NCBI GenBank assembly: GCA_963817615.1
Contig: CAWFPH010000003.1
Coordinates: forward strand, 1,240,001 to 1,304,000
DNA length: 64,000 nt
Reading direction: 5' to 3'
From: FEN-1219 sp963817615
GTDB lineage: Bacteria > Pseudomonadota > Gammaproteobacteria > Steroidobacterales > Rariloculaceae
The notes under the pieces were generated by a model. It had not been told where the DNA came from and made no database searches. It saw only the letters and a list, made by a program, of their open reading frames with translations. Position 1 is the stretch's first letter. Each line of letters begins with the position of its first letter. Shown here in pieces: positions 36,786 to 45,444 of the stretch. A program made the position numbers and the translations under genes.

Positions 36786-36942
36786 CGCGTATCACGCCTC
36801 TCCGTCCAAGAACGGGTTCCGCCGCCGCTCAATGTTTAGGCGGCGCGCGGGCGTGGGAGTCGGTACGGGAGAGCGCGTGACGCTCATCGACGAGCCGAAC
36901 GGCCTGCTAGAGTACGCAGGTCGACCCGTCTGAGAACGACCC

Positions 36943-37623
36943 ATGCGAGTGCTGATCGTCGAGGACGAACGCCAGATGGCGGAGCAGCTCCGCAAAGGCC
37001 TCGAGCGCGAGGGTTACGCCGTGCTCATTGCAGCGGACGGCGAGGAGGCGCTCGACGTTGCCCGGACGTTCGAGCACGACCTCATGATCCTCGATTGGAT
37101 GTTACCTAAGCTCGATGGCCGCGAGGTCGCGCAGCGCTTGCGCCGTGCTCGGGTCGAGACGCGGATCCTGATGCTGACCGCACGCGATGCGCCCCCGGAC
37201 GTGGTGGAGGGGCTCGACTGCGGAGCGGACGACTATCTGACGAAGCCGTTCGCTTTCGAGGTGCTGCTCGCACGGCTTCGCGCGCTCGCGCGCCGCCACG
37301 AAGCGACGCAGCCGCCCGTGCTGCGCGTCTCCGATCTTGCACTCGATCCCGCGACGCACCGCGTCACGCGTTCCGGCGTCGAGATCAAGCTCAGCAACAA
37401 AGAGTTCGGGCTTCTACACTTCTTGCTGCGGCGCCCCGGCCACACCGTGCCGCGACGTACGCTGATCGATGCGGTGTGGGGCTACGACAGCACGATCGAG
37501 AGCAACACGCTCGATGCATTCATCCATCTGCTGCGTAGCAAGGTCGATGGCGGCAGCGCGATGAAGCTTATCCAGACGACGCGCGGCATCGGCTATTGCG
37601 TGCGCGCATTGCCGACCGAATGA
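36943..37623 (+). CDS. OmpR/PhoB-family response regulator
   Basis: A 226-residue regulator: receiver domain with acidic pocket E7-D8, phospho-acceptor D51 (LMILDWMLP) and lysine in YLTKPF, followed by a winged-helix DNA-binding domain (VEIKLSNKEFGLLHFLL, TLDAFIHLLRSKVD, TTRGIGYCVR). The overall pattern is that of QseB/CopR-type regulators. The stop overlaps the kinase ATG (ATGA), so the pair is cotranscribed. A likely target is the 11-bp direct repeat at 44283-44302 between the efflux genes; that link is an inference from the neighbourhood and repeat geometry. Confidence 0.93.
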   Translation: MRVLIVEDERQMAEQLRKGLEREGYAVLIAADGEEALDVARTFEHDLMILDWMLPKLDGREVAQRLRRARVETRILMLTARDAPPDVVEGLDCGADDYLTKPFAFEVLLARLRALARRHEATQPPVLRVSDLALDPATHRVTRSGVEIKLSNKEFGLLHFLLRRPGHTVPRRTLIDAVWGYDSTIESNTLDAFIHLLRSKVDGGSAMKLIQTTRGIGYCVRALPTE

Positions 37624-38978
37624 ACCCCCGCTCGATCGGCGTGCGGCTCACCGCTTGGTATGCGGTTGCCTTCTGCGCCGCGCTGCTCGCGCTCGGCTCA
37701 GCCGTGTGGCTCACGGTGCGGCAGAGCCTCTACGATGCGGTCGACGACTCGCTCCGCGATCGAGCGCGCGGGATCGAGCGTTTTCTCGACGATCATGAAG
37801 CGCGTCTCAGTCAAGCCGAGGTGCAGGAGGAGTTCCTCGCGCACGGCGACCTGTTCCGAGTTCTCGACCAGGATGGCCGCTGGGTTCACACCACGGCGAA
37901 ACTGCAGAACTTACCGCCGCCTGCACTCGATGCGATTGGCGGCAGCGATACCGCGCAGCTCGGCGGCGCGCCGCTGCGGCTGCTGACCGACAGCGTTGCG
38001 CTCGACGGGCGCCGGTACATCGTTCAAGTCGCCGCTCCGCTCGACGAAATTCAACGAGGGTTTACGCGCGCGCTCTGGATACTGCTACCGATGCTGCCGC
38101 TCGTGCTCGCGCTCGCCCTGGTCGGCGGCTACTGGCTGAGCCGCCGCGCGCTGGCGCCGGTCGACACGATCACGCGCGCGGCCCGCTCGCTTTCAGCCGA
38201 CACGCTCTCGAAACGCCTCGTGGTGCCGCAAACCGGCGACGAGCTCGAGCGGCTGTCGACGACGTTGAACGACATGATTGCGCGACTGGAAGCGGCGTTC
38301 ACGAAGATCGCTCGGTTCACTGCGGACGCTTCGCACGAGCTCAGGACTCCGCTCGCACTGATCCGAACGACTGCCGAGGTGGCGCTGCGCGGCAGTCAAC
38401 CGCCGGCCGAGCTCCGCGACGCGCTCGAGCAAGTCATCGCGGAAGTCGAGCGAACCTCGCACCTCGTGGAGAACCTGTTGCTCATCGCCAAGGCCGATTC
38501 CGGCGAAGCGCAGTTGCAGCGCAGACCCGTGGACCTCGTGCAATCGGTCGGCGAGGCCTGCGCACAAGCGAGCGTGCTCGCGCGTGTGAAGGGCATCCAG
38601 CTCGAGACGCGGCTGCCGGACGACGCGATCTGGATCACGGGCGATGCGGCCGCCCTGCGGCGGTTGTTCTTGATTCTGCTCGACAACGCCGTCAAGTACA
38701 CGCCGGCGGGCGGGCGTTCGGAGGTGTCCCTGACCGCACGCGGATCGAGCGTCGTCGGCAGCGTCAGCGACACCGGCATCGGCATTCCACCCACGGACTT
38801 GCCGCACGTGTTCGATCGCTTCTACCGCGTGGATCGCGCGCGCTCTCGGGAACAGGGGGGTGCGGGTCTAGGGCTCGCAATCGGCCGGTGGATCGCGGAG
38901 GCGCACGGCGGCACGCTCACGGTCCAGAGCGCGCTCGACTGCGGATCGACGTTCAGCGTCGAGCTGCCGGCCGGCTAG
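37620..38978 (+). CDS. Sensor histidine kinase
   Basis: A 452-residue inner-membrane kinase. Helix one (~15-38) and helix two (~165-188) flank a periplasmic domain of about 125 residues. HAMP (RRALAPVDTITRAARSLS), then the dimerisation helix with phospho-acceptor histidine in ADASHELRTPLALI, and the ATPase domain (LLDNAVKYTPAGG, VSDTGIGIPP, GGAGLGLAIGRWI). The DASHELRTPL type is usual for CusS/QseC-like sensors, which often detect metals or envelope stress. It overlaps the regulator gene and is convergent with the multicopper oxidase gene. Confidence 0.93.
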   Translation: MNPRSIGVRLTAWYAVAFCAALLALGSAVWLTVRQSLYDAVDDSLRDRARGIERFLDDHEARLSQAEVQEEFLAHGDLFRVLDQDGRWVHTTAKLQNLPPPALDAIGGSDTAQLGGAPLRLLTDSVALDGRRYIVQVAAPLDEIQRGFTRALWILLPMLPLVLALALVGGYWLSRRALAPVDTITRAARSLSADTLSKRLVVPQTGDELERLSTTLNDMIARLEAAFTKIARFTADASHELRTPLALIRTTAEVALRGSQPPAELRDALEQVIAEVERTSHLVENLLLIAKADSGEAQLQRRPVDLVQSVGEACAQASVLARVKGIQLETRLPDDAIWITGDAAALRRLFLILLDNAVKYTPAGGRSEVSLTARGSSVVGSVSDTGIGIPPTDLPHVFDRFYRVDRARSREQGGAGLGLAIGRWIAEAHGGTLTVQSALDCGSTFSVELPAG

Positions 38979-39008
38979 CGATGCAGCCGCCGCGCGCAAC
39001 GGTGTCGG

Positions 39009-40514
39009 TCACGCGTACCGGAACAACGCCATGAAGCCGAAATCCATGTGCAGCTGCTGGTGGCAGTGGAACAGCGTGAGGCCCGGATTGTCCGCCACGA
39101 AGTCGAGCTCGAGCTCCTGAAAGCCGCCGAGCATCACAACGTCCTTCACCACACCGGAGGTGACCTCGCCGCCGATGCGCGCAAGCTCGAAGCTGTGCCT
39201 GTGCAGGTGCAGGGGATGGATGTCGTCACTCGCGTTGCGGAACTTGAGCCGGTAGCGGCGTCCCGCGTGCAACGTGTACATCGGCTTCATCGTTTGTTCC
39301 GAGAACGCTTCGCCGTTCAACATCCACTGATTGAAGCCGTTCAGCGCCGCGTTGCGTTTGACGATCGTGATCTCCAGCGTCTCGTCGGGGACCGCGGCCG
39401 GCTCGCCCGCACTGCCGAACCGCGTGTAGTCCCAGCGGAACGGCGCCGGCTTGTCCCATTGCGGCCGGCCCTTTTGTCCCGCGTACTCCACGACGATGCC
39501 CATGCCGTTCGAGCGGTCGTCGTCCGATAGATCGCCCATCACCCAAACCCCGGGCCGACGCATCTCGACGATCGCGGAGACCCGTTCCGCAGTGCCGAGC
39601 CAAAGTACGGGCACTTCCGTCGGCGTCGGCACCGGATTGCCGTCGAGCGCGACGACTGTGAACGCATGGCCGGGCAGCGCGAGGCTGCGAATCTCGGTCG
39701 CGCTCGCGTTGAGCACGTGGAACAGCACGCGGTCACCCTGCTTCACGCGCACCGGCTCGCCATGCCCGAGCATCCGGCCGTTGATGGTGAACAGCTCGTA
39801 CCCGACCTCGAAGCCCTTCGTTCTCGTGGCCGCTTCGGCGTCGGCTACGGCGCCGATCTGCCTCAAGGCCGCCAGCGGGTTGCCGGACAGCGCGTCGAGC
39901 GCCATGTCGCCGCCGCGGCTGAACGCGGGCCCGAACTCCTTCAGCACGAGGAACACCTCGCGATCGTAGGCGCCCCCAGTACGCTGCGGCTCGATGTAGA
40001 CGGGCCCGGCCTGTGCGGTGTACATCCCGCGGTTCAAGTCGGCACCGGCCGCCACATGCGTGTGATAAAAGCGAAAACCGGAGGGTCTCGGCACGAACGC
40101 AACGCGCCGCATGCCGTGCGCCGGGACGAAAGGCGTGCCCTCCTCCGCGGAGCCGTCGACGTCGCTCGGAATCGTCTGGCCGTGCCAGTGCACGAGCTCC
40201 GGCGTATCGGTGTCGTTCACGATGTCGACCACGGTGCGCTCACCTTCCTTGAACCGCAGTAGCGGTCCCGGGAATTGGCCGTTGTAGAGCGTCGTCGAGA
40301 CGATGCGCTCGGGCGACAGCTCGACGAGGCCGGTCCCGATTCGAACCGTGTAATCGGGCGCGGACTGCGGGGCGGGCGAGGCGCCGCGGTCATCGGCCCA
40401 GGCACAGCGCGGTGCACGGCCGCTTAGTGCGGCGACGGACGCCAGTTTGAGAAGATCACGTCGACGAAGCGCGCTGCTGGGTCGAGAATCGGCGCTTACG
40501 GTGCGATCGATCAT
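39009..40514 (-). CDS. Tat-exported multicopper oxidase
   Basis: A 501-residue enzyme with a twin-arginine signal (LRRRDLLKLASVAALSG). All four copper-binding segments are present: HWHG (H109/H111), YHTH (H151/H153), HPLHLHRH near 430, and the C-terminal HCHQQLHMDF (from H483) that carries type 1 and trinuclear ligands. It would oxidise a metal ion or phenolic compound in the periplasm, reducing O2. The methionine-rich insert typical of CueO/CopA is not evident. The gene overlaps the preceding small gene by four bases (ATGA) and is the last gene of an operon starting at the RND permease. Confidence 0.92.
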   Translation of the reverse strand: MIDRTVSADSRPSSALRRRDLLKLASVAALSGRAPRCAWADDRGASPAPQSAPDYTVRIGTGLVELSPERIVSTTLYNGQFPGPLLRFKEGERTVVDIVNDTDTPELVHWHGQTIPSDVDGSAEEGTPFVPAHGMRRVAFVPRPSGFRFYHTHVAAGADLNRGMYTAQAGPVYIEPQRTGGAYDREVFLVLKEFGPAFSRGGDMALDALSGNPLAALRQIGAVADAEAATRTKGFEVGYELFTINGRMLGHGEPVRVKQGDRVLFHVLNASATEIRSLALPGHAFTVVALDGNPVPTPTEVPVLWLGTAERVSAIVEMRRPGVWVMGDLSDDDRSNGMGIVVEYAGQKGRPQWDKPAPFRWDYTRFGSAGEPAAVPDETLEITIVKRNAALNGFNQWMLNGEAFSEQTMKPMYTLHAGRRYRLKFRNASDDIHPLHLHRHSFELARIGGEVTSGVVKDVVMLGGFQELELDFVADNPGLTLFHCHQQLHMDFGFMALFRYA

Positions 40515-41002
40515 GGCTCGCCTCCTACTTCGTGGCTCAAGGCGGTCGACGCCGACGAGCCGTGCTCACGTTCACCCGTTTCGTCGGGCTCCGGACAGCT
40601 CTCCAAGAAGTGGTCGAGCGCGCCGGCCTTGTCCATCGCGACGAAGCGATCGATCGATCCCTCTATGCGGGCACTTACCGCCTTAGTCGCGGTCTGCTCG
40701 ACGACTCGCGCCGTTTTTATGAAGGCATTGACCGCGGCGCGGCGGTATTCGTCGGCCTGCTCCTCGATCATGTTCCGCATGGCGGGCGTCCGATCTGGGT
40801 CGGACTGACGGCTCTCGACGTTTGCCCGATAGGCGGCCGCGCAATCGGCAAAGGCGCGCCAGTCGGCTTTCGGTGGTGCTTCGGACTGCGTGCCGCCGGC
40901 GCGTTGGCCCACCGCCGTGCCCACGAAGGCCGCGCCCGCCGCGAGGCCGAGCAGAGATCGGGCCGCGCGTCCAGCGGCACGGTAAACGCTGCGGCGCCTC
41001 AT
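40511..41002 (-). CDS. Small exported protein of unknown function
   Basis: A 163-residue protein with a signal-like N-terminus (AARSLLGLAAGAAFVGTAVG). The mature part is helical and has two cysteines (ADCAAAYRAN and LESCPEPDE) separated by a charged helical region, suggesting a single disulfide. No family is recognised. It lies 33 bp after the RND permease gene and overlaps the multicopper oxidase start, so it is part of that operon and may serve the oxidase or the pump in the periplasm. Confidence 0.68.
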   Translation of the reverse strand: MRRRSVYRAAGRAARSLLGLAAGAAFVGTAVGQRAGGTQSEAPPKADWRAFADCAAAYRANVESRQSDPDRTPAMRNMIEEQADEYRRAAVNAFIKTARVVEQTATKAVSARIEGSIDRFVAMDKAGALDHFLESCPEPDETGEREHGSSASTALSHEVGGEP

Positions 41003-41035
41003 GGCGGAACCGTCTTCGCGTGTGAGCCGGTCGCA

Positions 41036-44000
41036 TTAGGCACGCATATGCTCCGCGCTCCGGGGGTCATCCGGGTCGAGAGACACCGACCGGCGGCCGC
41101 CGCGCGCCTGGACCATCGCGAATACGGCCGGCAGCACGAAGAGCGTCGCAAGCGTCGCCGCGGCGAGGCCCCCGACGACCGCCCGGCCGAGCGGCGCCGT
41201 CTGATCGCCGCCCTCGCCGAACCCGATCGCGATCGGCAGCATGCCGGCGATCATCGCGGCGCTCGTCATGAGGATCGGCCGCAGCCGGCCCGCGCCTCCG
41301 GTAACAGCCGCGGCATCGGCCGGCGCGCCGTCCATGCGGGCGTGTTCAGCGAACGTCACGAGCAGTATCGCGTTCGCGACGGCCACGCCGACCGCCATGA
41401 CCGCGCCCATGAACGACTGAATGTTGAGCGTCGTGCCGGTGAGCCAGAGCGCGAGCAGCACGCCCGCGATCGCCGCAGGCGTCGTCGAGGCGACGATGAG
41501 CGCGAGCTTCGCGGATTGGAAGTTCGCCATGAGCAGCAGCACGATGATCACGATCGCGAGCAGCAGGCCGTTCTGAAGACCGCCGAGCATCTCTTGCATC
41601 GGCACGACCTGACCTCGCAGCGCAACACTCACGCGCGGCGGCGGCGCGCCGGCCGCCTCGATCGCGTCGGCCACCTGCCGCGCGACGCTGCCGAGATCGG
41701 CGCCCTCGATATTGGCGGTGACCGTGACGAGTCGCTGCATGTTGAAGCGTGCGTACTGGCCGGGCGTCGTACCCTTCGTAACCTTCGCAAGACTGCGGAG
41801 CAGGATCGGCCGATCGTTCCGGTAAGCCACGGGCACGTTGCCGAGATCCTCGGCCGAATGCATGGCTTCGTGCGGTATCTCGACCTGGATCTGATAGGCG
41901 ACACCCGAGCGCGGATCCGCCCAGTAGTTCGGCACGATGAAGCGGCTCGACGACGTCGCGGAGACGAGCGAGCGCGAGATGTCCGCCATGTCGACCCCCA
42001 TCAGCCCCGCGCGCTCGCGGTCGACGTGCACGTCGAGCGTCGGATAGTCGAGCGCTTGGCCGAACTGCACGTCGCGCAGCGCCGGGATCTTGTCGAGCCG
42101 ATCGCGAATCTTCGTCGCGAACTCTCGGCTCGCATTGAAGTCCGGTCCGCTGACCGCGACTTCGATCGGCGTCGCAGAGCCCAGGCTCATCACCTGACTC
42201 ACGATGTCGCTCGGCTCGAACGAGAATGCGACGTCCGGCATCGTCTGCGCGAGCCGGGTGCGCAGGCGTTCCTTGAGCGCCGCGGTGTCGATGCCGGAAC
42301 CGCGTTTGAGCTGCACCTGCAGCACGCCTTCCTCGGTGCCGCCGTTCCATTGGTAGATGAAGTTGATCGGATAGGACGATCCGTGCACGCCGAGAAAGCC
42401 GAGCGTAATGGCAATGTTGTCCGCGCCGGCCTCGTCGCGAATGACATCGAGCGCTTTCAACGCGATCGCTTCCGTGCCGTCGATCTGCGTGCCCGTCGGC
42501 GCGCGGAGCCGAAGCTGGAGCTGACCCGCCTCGACCGTCGGGTATATGTCCGTGCCGAGGTGTGCGCCGAGAAGCACGATCGTCGCGGTAACCGCGACAA
42601 CGTAAACGCCCACGACGAGCCAGCGCGCGCGAACCACGCCCGCCGCGAGACCCGCGTAACGGCGCTGGAGCCGAGCAAACCGCGGCTCGCGGAATACCGT
42701 GGCGGAGCCCGTCTCCTCGACTGCGGCGTGTTCATGTCCACGTAGGAACCAGACCGAGAGGATCGGCACGAGCGTGCTCGAGAGGAGATACGAAGCGACC
42801 ATCGCAAACCCGACCGCGAGCGAGAGCGGCAGAAACATCGCACGCGCCGCGCCGACCATGAAGAGTGACGGCAGGAACACGGACAGCACGCAGAGCATCG
42901 CGATCAAGAGCGGCACGGCGACCTCCCGCCCGGAATCGAGGACCGCGCGGCCGACGCGCTCGCCGCGCGAGAGATGCGTGTGGATGTTCTCCACGACGAC
43001 CGTCGACATGTCGACTAGGATGCCGATCGCGAGCGCAAGGCCGCCGAGCGTCATGATGTTCACCGTCTGGCCCGTGAGCCAGAGCGCGAGCGCGGCGCCA
43101 AAGATCGCGAGCGGAATGTTCACGACTACGATCACAGCGCTGCGCCAATCGGCGAGAAAAAGCAGCACCATCACGCCGGTCAGAAGCGCGCCGAGCCCGC
43201 CCTCGAGCGTAAGGCCCGAAATCGCGCGCGTCACGTACGGGGATTGGTCGAACTCGTAGCTGACCTTGACGTCGTCCGGAAGCACGGACTGAAAGCGCGG
43301 CAGATTCTCCTTGACGGCCTTGACCACGTTGAGCGTCGAGGCGTCCGCACGCTTCGTGACCGGGATGTAAACGGTGCGCCGGCCGTTCACGAGCGCGACG
43401 CTGGTGACGATATCGGTACCATCGACGATCTTGCCGACGTCGCGCAGAAACACCGTCGGATACGTACCCTCGCGGATCGGCACGGTCTCGAGGTCCGCGA
43501 TGTTCTTGACGACCGAGTTCAGCGGCACGATCGGGTACTGGCCGCCGACGTCGAGATTCCCAGAGGGACTGATGAGGTTCGCCTTCGTAATCGCCGTGAC
43601 GACCTCGTCTGGTGACATGTTGTAGGCGCGCAATCGATCGGGGCTCAAGTTCACGACGATGCTGCGCGCCGCACCGCCGAAAGGCGGCGGCGCCGAGACG
43701 CCGGGCAGCGTCGCGAACAGCGGCCGCACCAGGTTCAAGGCGGCATCCTGCATTTGCGCGACCGAGCGCGTCCCGCTCGAGAACACCAGCATGCCCACGG
43801 GCACGCTGCCGGCGTCGAAGCGCATGACAAACGGCGGCACGGTGCCGGGCGGCATGAATGCGCGCGCACGGTTCACGTACTGCACGGTCTCCGCCATGGC
43901 CTGGCTCATGTCCGTGCCCGGATAGAACTGCAGCTTCATGATCGAGGCGCCCTGGATCGACTTCGACTCGACGTGCTCGATGCCCGTGATGTAGAGGAAG

Positions 44001-44209
44001 TGATACTCGTAGTAGTAGGTCAGGAAGCCTTCCATCTGGGCCGGGTCCATTCCGCCGTAGGGCTGCGCGACATAGATCGTTGGAATGCCAAGCGTCGGGA
44101 AAATGTCGCGCGGCATGCGAGTCAACGCAAACGCGGCGCCGAGCACGACCGCGACGACGAGCACGATGACCGTAAACGGGCGACGCAATGCCGACTGCAG
44201 CAAAGTCAT
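41036..44209 (-). CDS. RND efflux pump inner-membrane permease
   Basis: A 1057-residue AcrB/MexB-superfamily permease with twelve membrane helices and two large periplasmic loops. Helix 1 is ALRRPFTVIVLVVAVVLGAAFA, and helix 4 is LALAIGILVDMSTVVVENIH. In helix 4 the first proton-relay aspartate is D400, but the second, equivalent to AcrB D408, is methionine; a single aspartate is also seen in metal-type RND pumps. The C-terminal half repeats the fold (NFQSAKLALIVASTTPAAIAG). Substrate is not predictable, but the adjacent copper oxidase and TCS suggest metals or redox-active phenolics. Divergent from the adaptor gene; first gene of an operon with the small protein and oxidase. Confidence 0.92.
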   Translation of the reverse strand: MTLLQSALRRPFTVIVLVVAVVLGAAFALTRMPRDIFPTLGIPTIYVAQPYGGMDPAQMEGFLTYYYEYHFLYITGIEHVESKSIQGASIMKLQFYPGTDMSQAMAETVQYVNRARAFMPPGTVPPFVMRFDAGSVPVGMLVFSSGTRSVAQMQDAALNLVRPLFATLPGVSAPPPFGGAARSIVVNLSPDRLRAYNMSPDEVVTAITKANLISPSGNLDVGGQYPIVPLNSVVKNIADLETVPIREGTYPTVFLRDVGKIVDGTDIVTSVALVNGRRTVYIPVTKRADASTLNVVKAVKENLPRFQSVLPDDVKVSYEFDQSPYVTRAISGLTLEGGLGALLTGVMVLLFLADWRSAVIVVVNIPLAIFGAALALWLTGQTVNIMTLGGLALAIGILVDMSTVVVENIHTHLSRGERVGRAVLDSGREVAVPLLIAMLCVLSVFLPSLFMVGAARAMFLPLSLAVGFAMVASYLLSSTLVPILSVWFLRGHEHAAVEETGSATVFREPRFARLQRRYAGLAAGVVRARWLVVGVYVVAVTATIVLLGAHLGTDIYPTVEAGQLQLRLRAPTGTQIDGTEAIALKALDVIRDEAGADNIAITLGFLGVHGSSYPINFIYQWNGGTEEGVLQVQLKRGSGIDTAALKERLRTRLAQTMPDVAFSFEPSDIVSQVMSLGSATPIEVAVSGPDFNASREFATKIRDRLDKIPALRDVQFGQALDYPTLDVHVDRERAGLMGVDMADISRSLVSATSSSRFIVPNYWADPRSGVAYQIQVEIPHEAMHSAEDLGNVPVAYRNDRPILLRSLAKVTKGTTPGQYARFNMQRLVTVTANIEGADLGSVARQVADAIEAAGAPPPRVSVALRGQVVPMQEMLGGLQNGLLLAIVIIVLLLMANFQSAKLALIVASTTPAAIAGVLLALWLTGTTLNIQSFMGAVMAVGVAVANAILLVTFAEHARMDGAPADAAAVTGGAGRLRPILMTSAAMIAGMLPIAIGFGEGGDQTAPLGRAVVGGLAAATLATLFVLPAVFAMVQARGGRRSVSLDPDDPRSAEHMRA

Positions 44210-44260
44210 GGCAATCTCCCGATCTCCGTCCGCGAGTCTATCGGGCGTAAATGAAAAACA

Positions 44261-44302
44261 TCTGAAAGCGGTCCGTGCTCGCGCTTTCAGACAGCTTTCA
44301 GA
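44261..44302. promoter_or_regulatory. Candidate OmpR-family operator between the divergent efflux genes
   Basis: GCTTTCAGA occurs at 44283-44291 and again at 44294-44302, i.e. a direct repeat with an 11-bp period, which is the geometry bound by tandem OmpR/PhoB/CusR-type dimers. A third copy lies inverted (TCTGAAAGC) at 44261-44269. The site is about 50 bases before both the permease and the adaptor starts, so one regulator could control both operons. The TCS at 36943-38978 is the obvious candidate. Confidence 0.6.
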
Positions 44303-44348
44303 TTCGACGCGTAGGCTTCCGCCGACAGCGAGAAGTCACGGAACCGCG

Positions 44349-45416
44349 ATGAGCTGCTTTTGCCGTGCGCACCCGGGCATCCTGCGCTACACGTTGGCGC
44401 TCGGCCTCACAATCCTCGCGGCCGCGGCGTCGGCACAAACGGCGTCCGAAGACGGCGTTTCCGCCGTCCGCGTCGTCACGCCCGTGCGCCGTGATTTCGT
44501 GGTGTCGTCGACGCAACCCGGAACGGCCGAAGCATTCTACGAAGCCGACCTCGGCTCGAAGGTCGCGGGCTACGTGAGCGAGCTCAAGGTCGACATCGGC
44601 GACCGCGTCGCCGCGAACCAGGTGCTCGCGCGCATCGCCGTGCCCGAGCTCGTGCAAGCGAGAAATTCGGCGGAGGCGGACGTCAAAGCGCTCCAGTCCG
44701 AGTACGACCGCATCCGGCAGCTCGTCGAGAACAAGTCGGCGACACCGAAGACGGCAACGGAAGAGAAGAACCGCCTCGACGCCGCCGTCGCCAAGCAGGC
44801 GGAGATCGAGGCGCAGATGGATTACGCGACACTCGCGGCGCCGTTCGCCGGGGTCGTCACATGGCGCTCCATCGATCCCGGCGACATGGTCTATCCGGCG
44901 AGCTCGCCCAAGGGCAGCGGGCAACCGCTGCTTCGTGTCGCACGGCTCGACGTCATTCGCGTGCGTACTTACGTGCCCGAGCTCGAGTCGGCTCACGTGG
45001 ACGTCGGCGACCCCGCGACCATCGTCTTCGATGCGCTGCCCGGCAAGACATTCTCGAGCAAGGTGTCGCGATTGTCCGGCGCGCTCGATCCAGCGACTCG
45101 TACGATGTTGGTCGAGGTGGATCTGCCGAACGAGGACGGCCTCATTCGCCCGGGCTACTACGGCCAGACGCGCATAGAGCTCGGCGGCCGTCCGCACGCC
45201 GTCGCTCTGCCCTCCTCGGCCGTACGACACGACGCGACCGGCGGCGAAACATACGTGTACGTGGTCGCCGGCGGCTCGGCACACCGCGTGCCGGTCGTGA
45301 CGGGGCTGACCGAGGGCGAGTGGATCGAGATCCGAAGCGGTCTCGAAGGCGGGGAGCAGGTTGCCACGGGCTCCGGTCCGTTGACCGAGGGCGCACAGGT
45401 CCGCGTCCTCGAATGA
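44349..45416 (+). CDS. RND efflux periplasmic adaptor (membrane fusion protein)
   Basis: A 355-residue adaptor with signal peptide (LALGLTILAAAASAQ). Domain order is typical: beta-barrel/lipoyl first half (GSKVAGYVSELKVDIGDRVAANQVLARI), a short coiled-coil hairpin (~110-170, VQARNSAEADVKALQSEYDRI), lipoyl second half (YATLAAPFAGVVTWRSIDPGD) and the membrane-proximal domain (VPVVTGLTEGEWIEIRSGL). It links the inner-membrane permease to the TolC-like channel. Start ATG 44349 gives the signal peptide; the frame extends upstream through the operator region but that part is not expected to be coding. Followed by the channel gene after 28 bp. Confidence 0.92.
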   Translation: MSCFCRAHPGILRYTLALGLTILAAAASAQTASEDGVSAVRVVTPVRRDFVVSSTQPGTAEAFYEADLGSKVAGYVSELKVDIGDRVAANQVLARIAVPELVQARNSAEADVKALQSEYDRIRQLVENKSATPKTATEEKNRLDAAVAKQAEIEAQMDYATLAAPFAGVVTWRSIDPGDMVYPASSPKGSGQPLLRVARLDVIRVRTYVPELESAHVDVGDPATIVFDALPGKTFSSKVSRLSGALDPATRTMLVEVDLPNEDGLIRPGYYGQTRIELGGRPHAVALPSSAVRHDATGGETYVYVVAGGSAHRVPVVTGLTEGEWIEIRSGLEGGEQVATGSGPLTEGAQVRVLE

Positions 45417-45444
45417 GCATCCACCGACCATCGACGCTACTGCA

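Noticed and set aside
36821..36844. GCCGCC/GGCGGC hairpin after the barrel gene as a terminator
   Set aside because: Six-base stem with a 12-base loop and no T tract; such pairs are common by chance at this GC content.
40532..42745. Plus-strand frame of ~737 codons antisense to the RND permease
   Set aside because: Composition is His/Arg/Asp-rich shadow sequence; the permease on the other strand has family motifs throughout.
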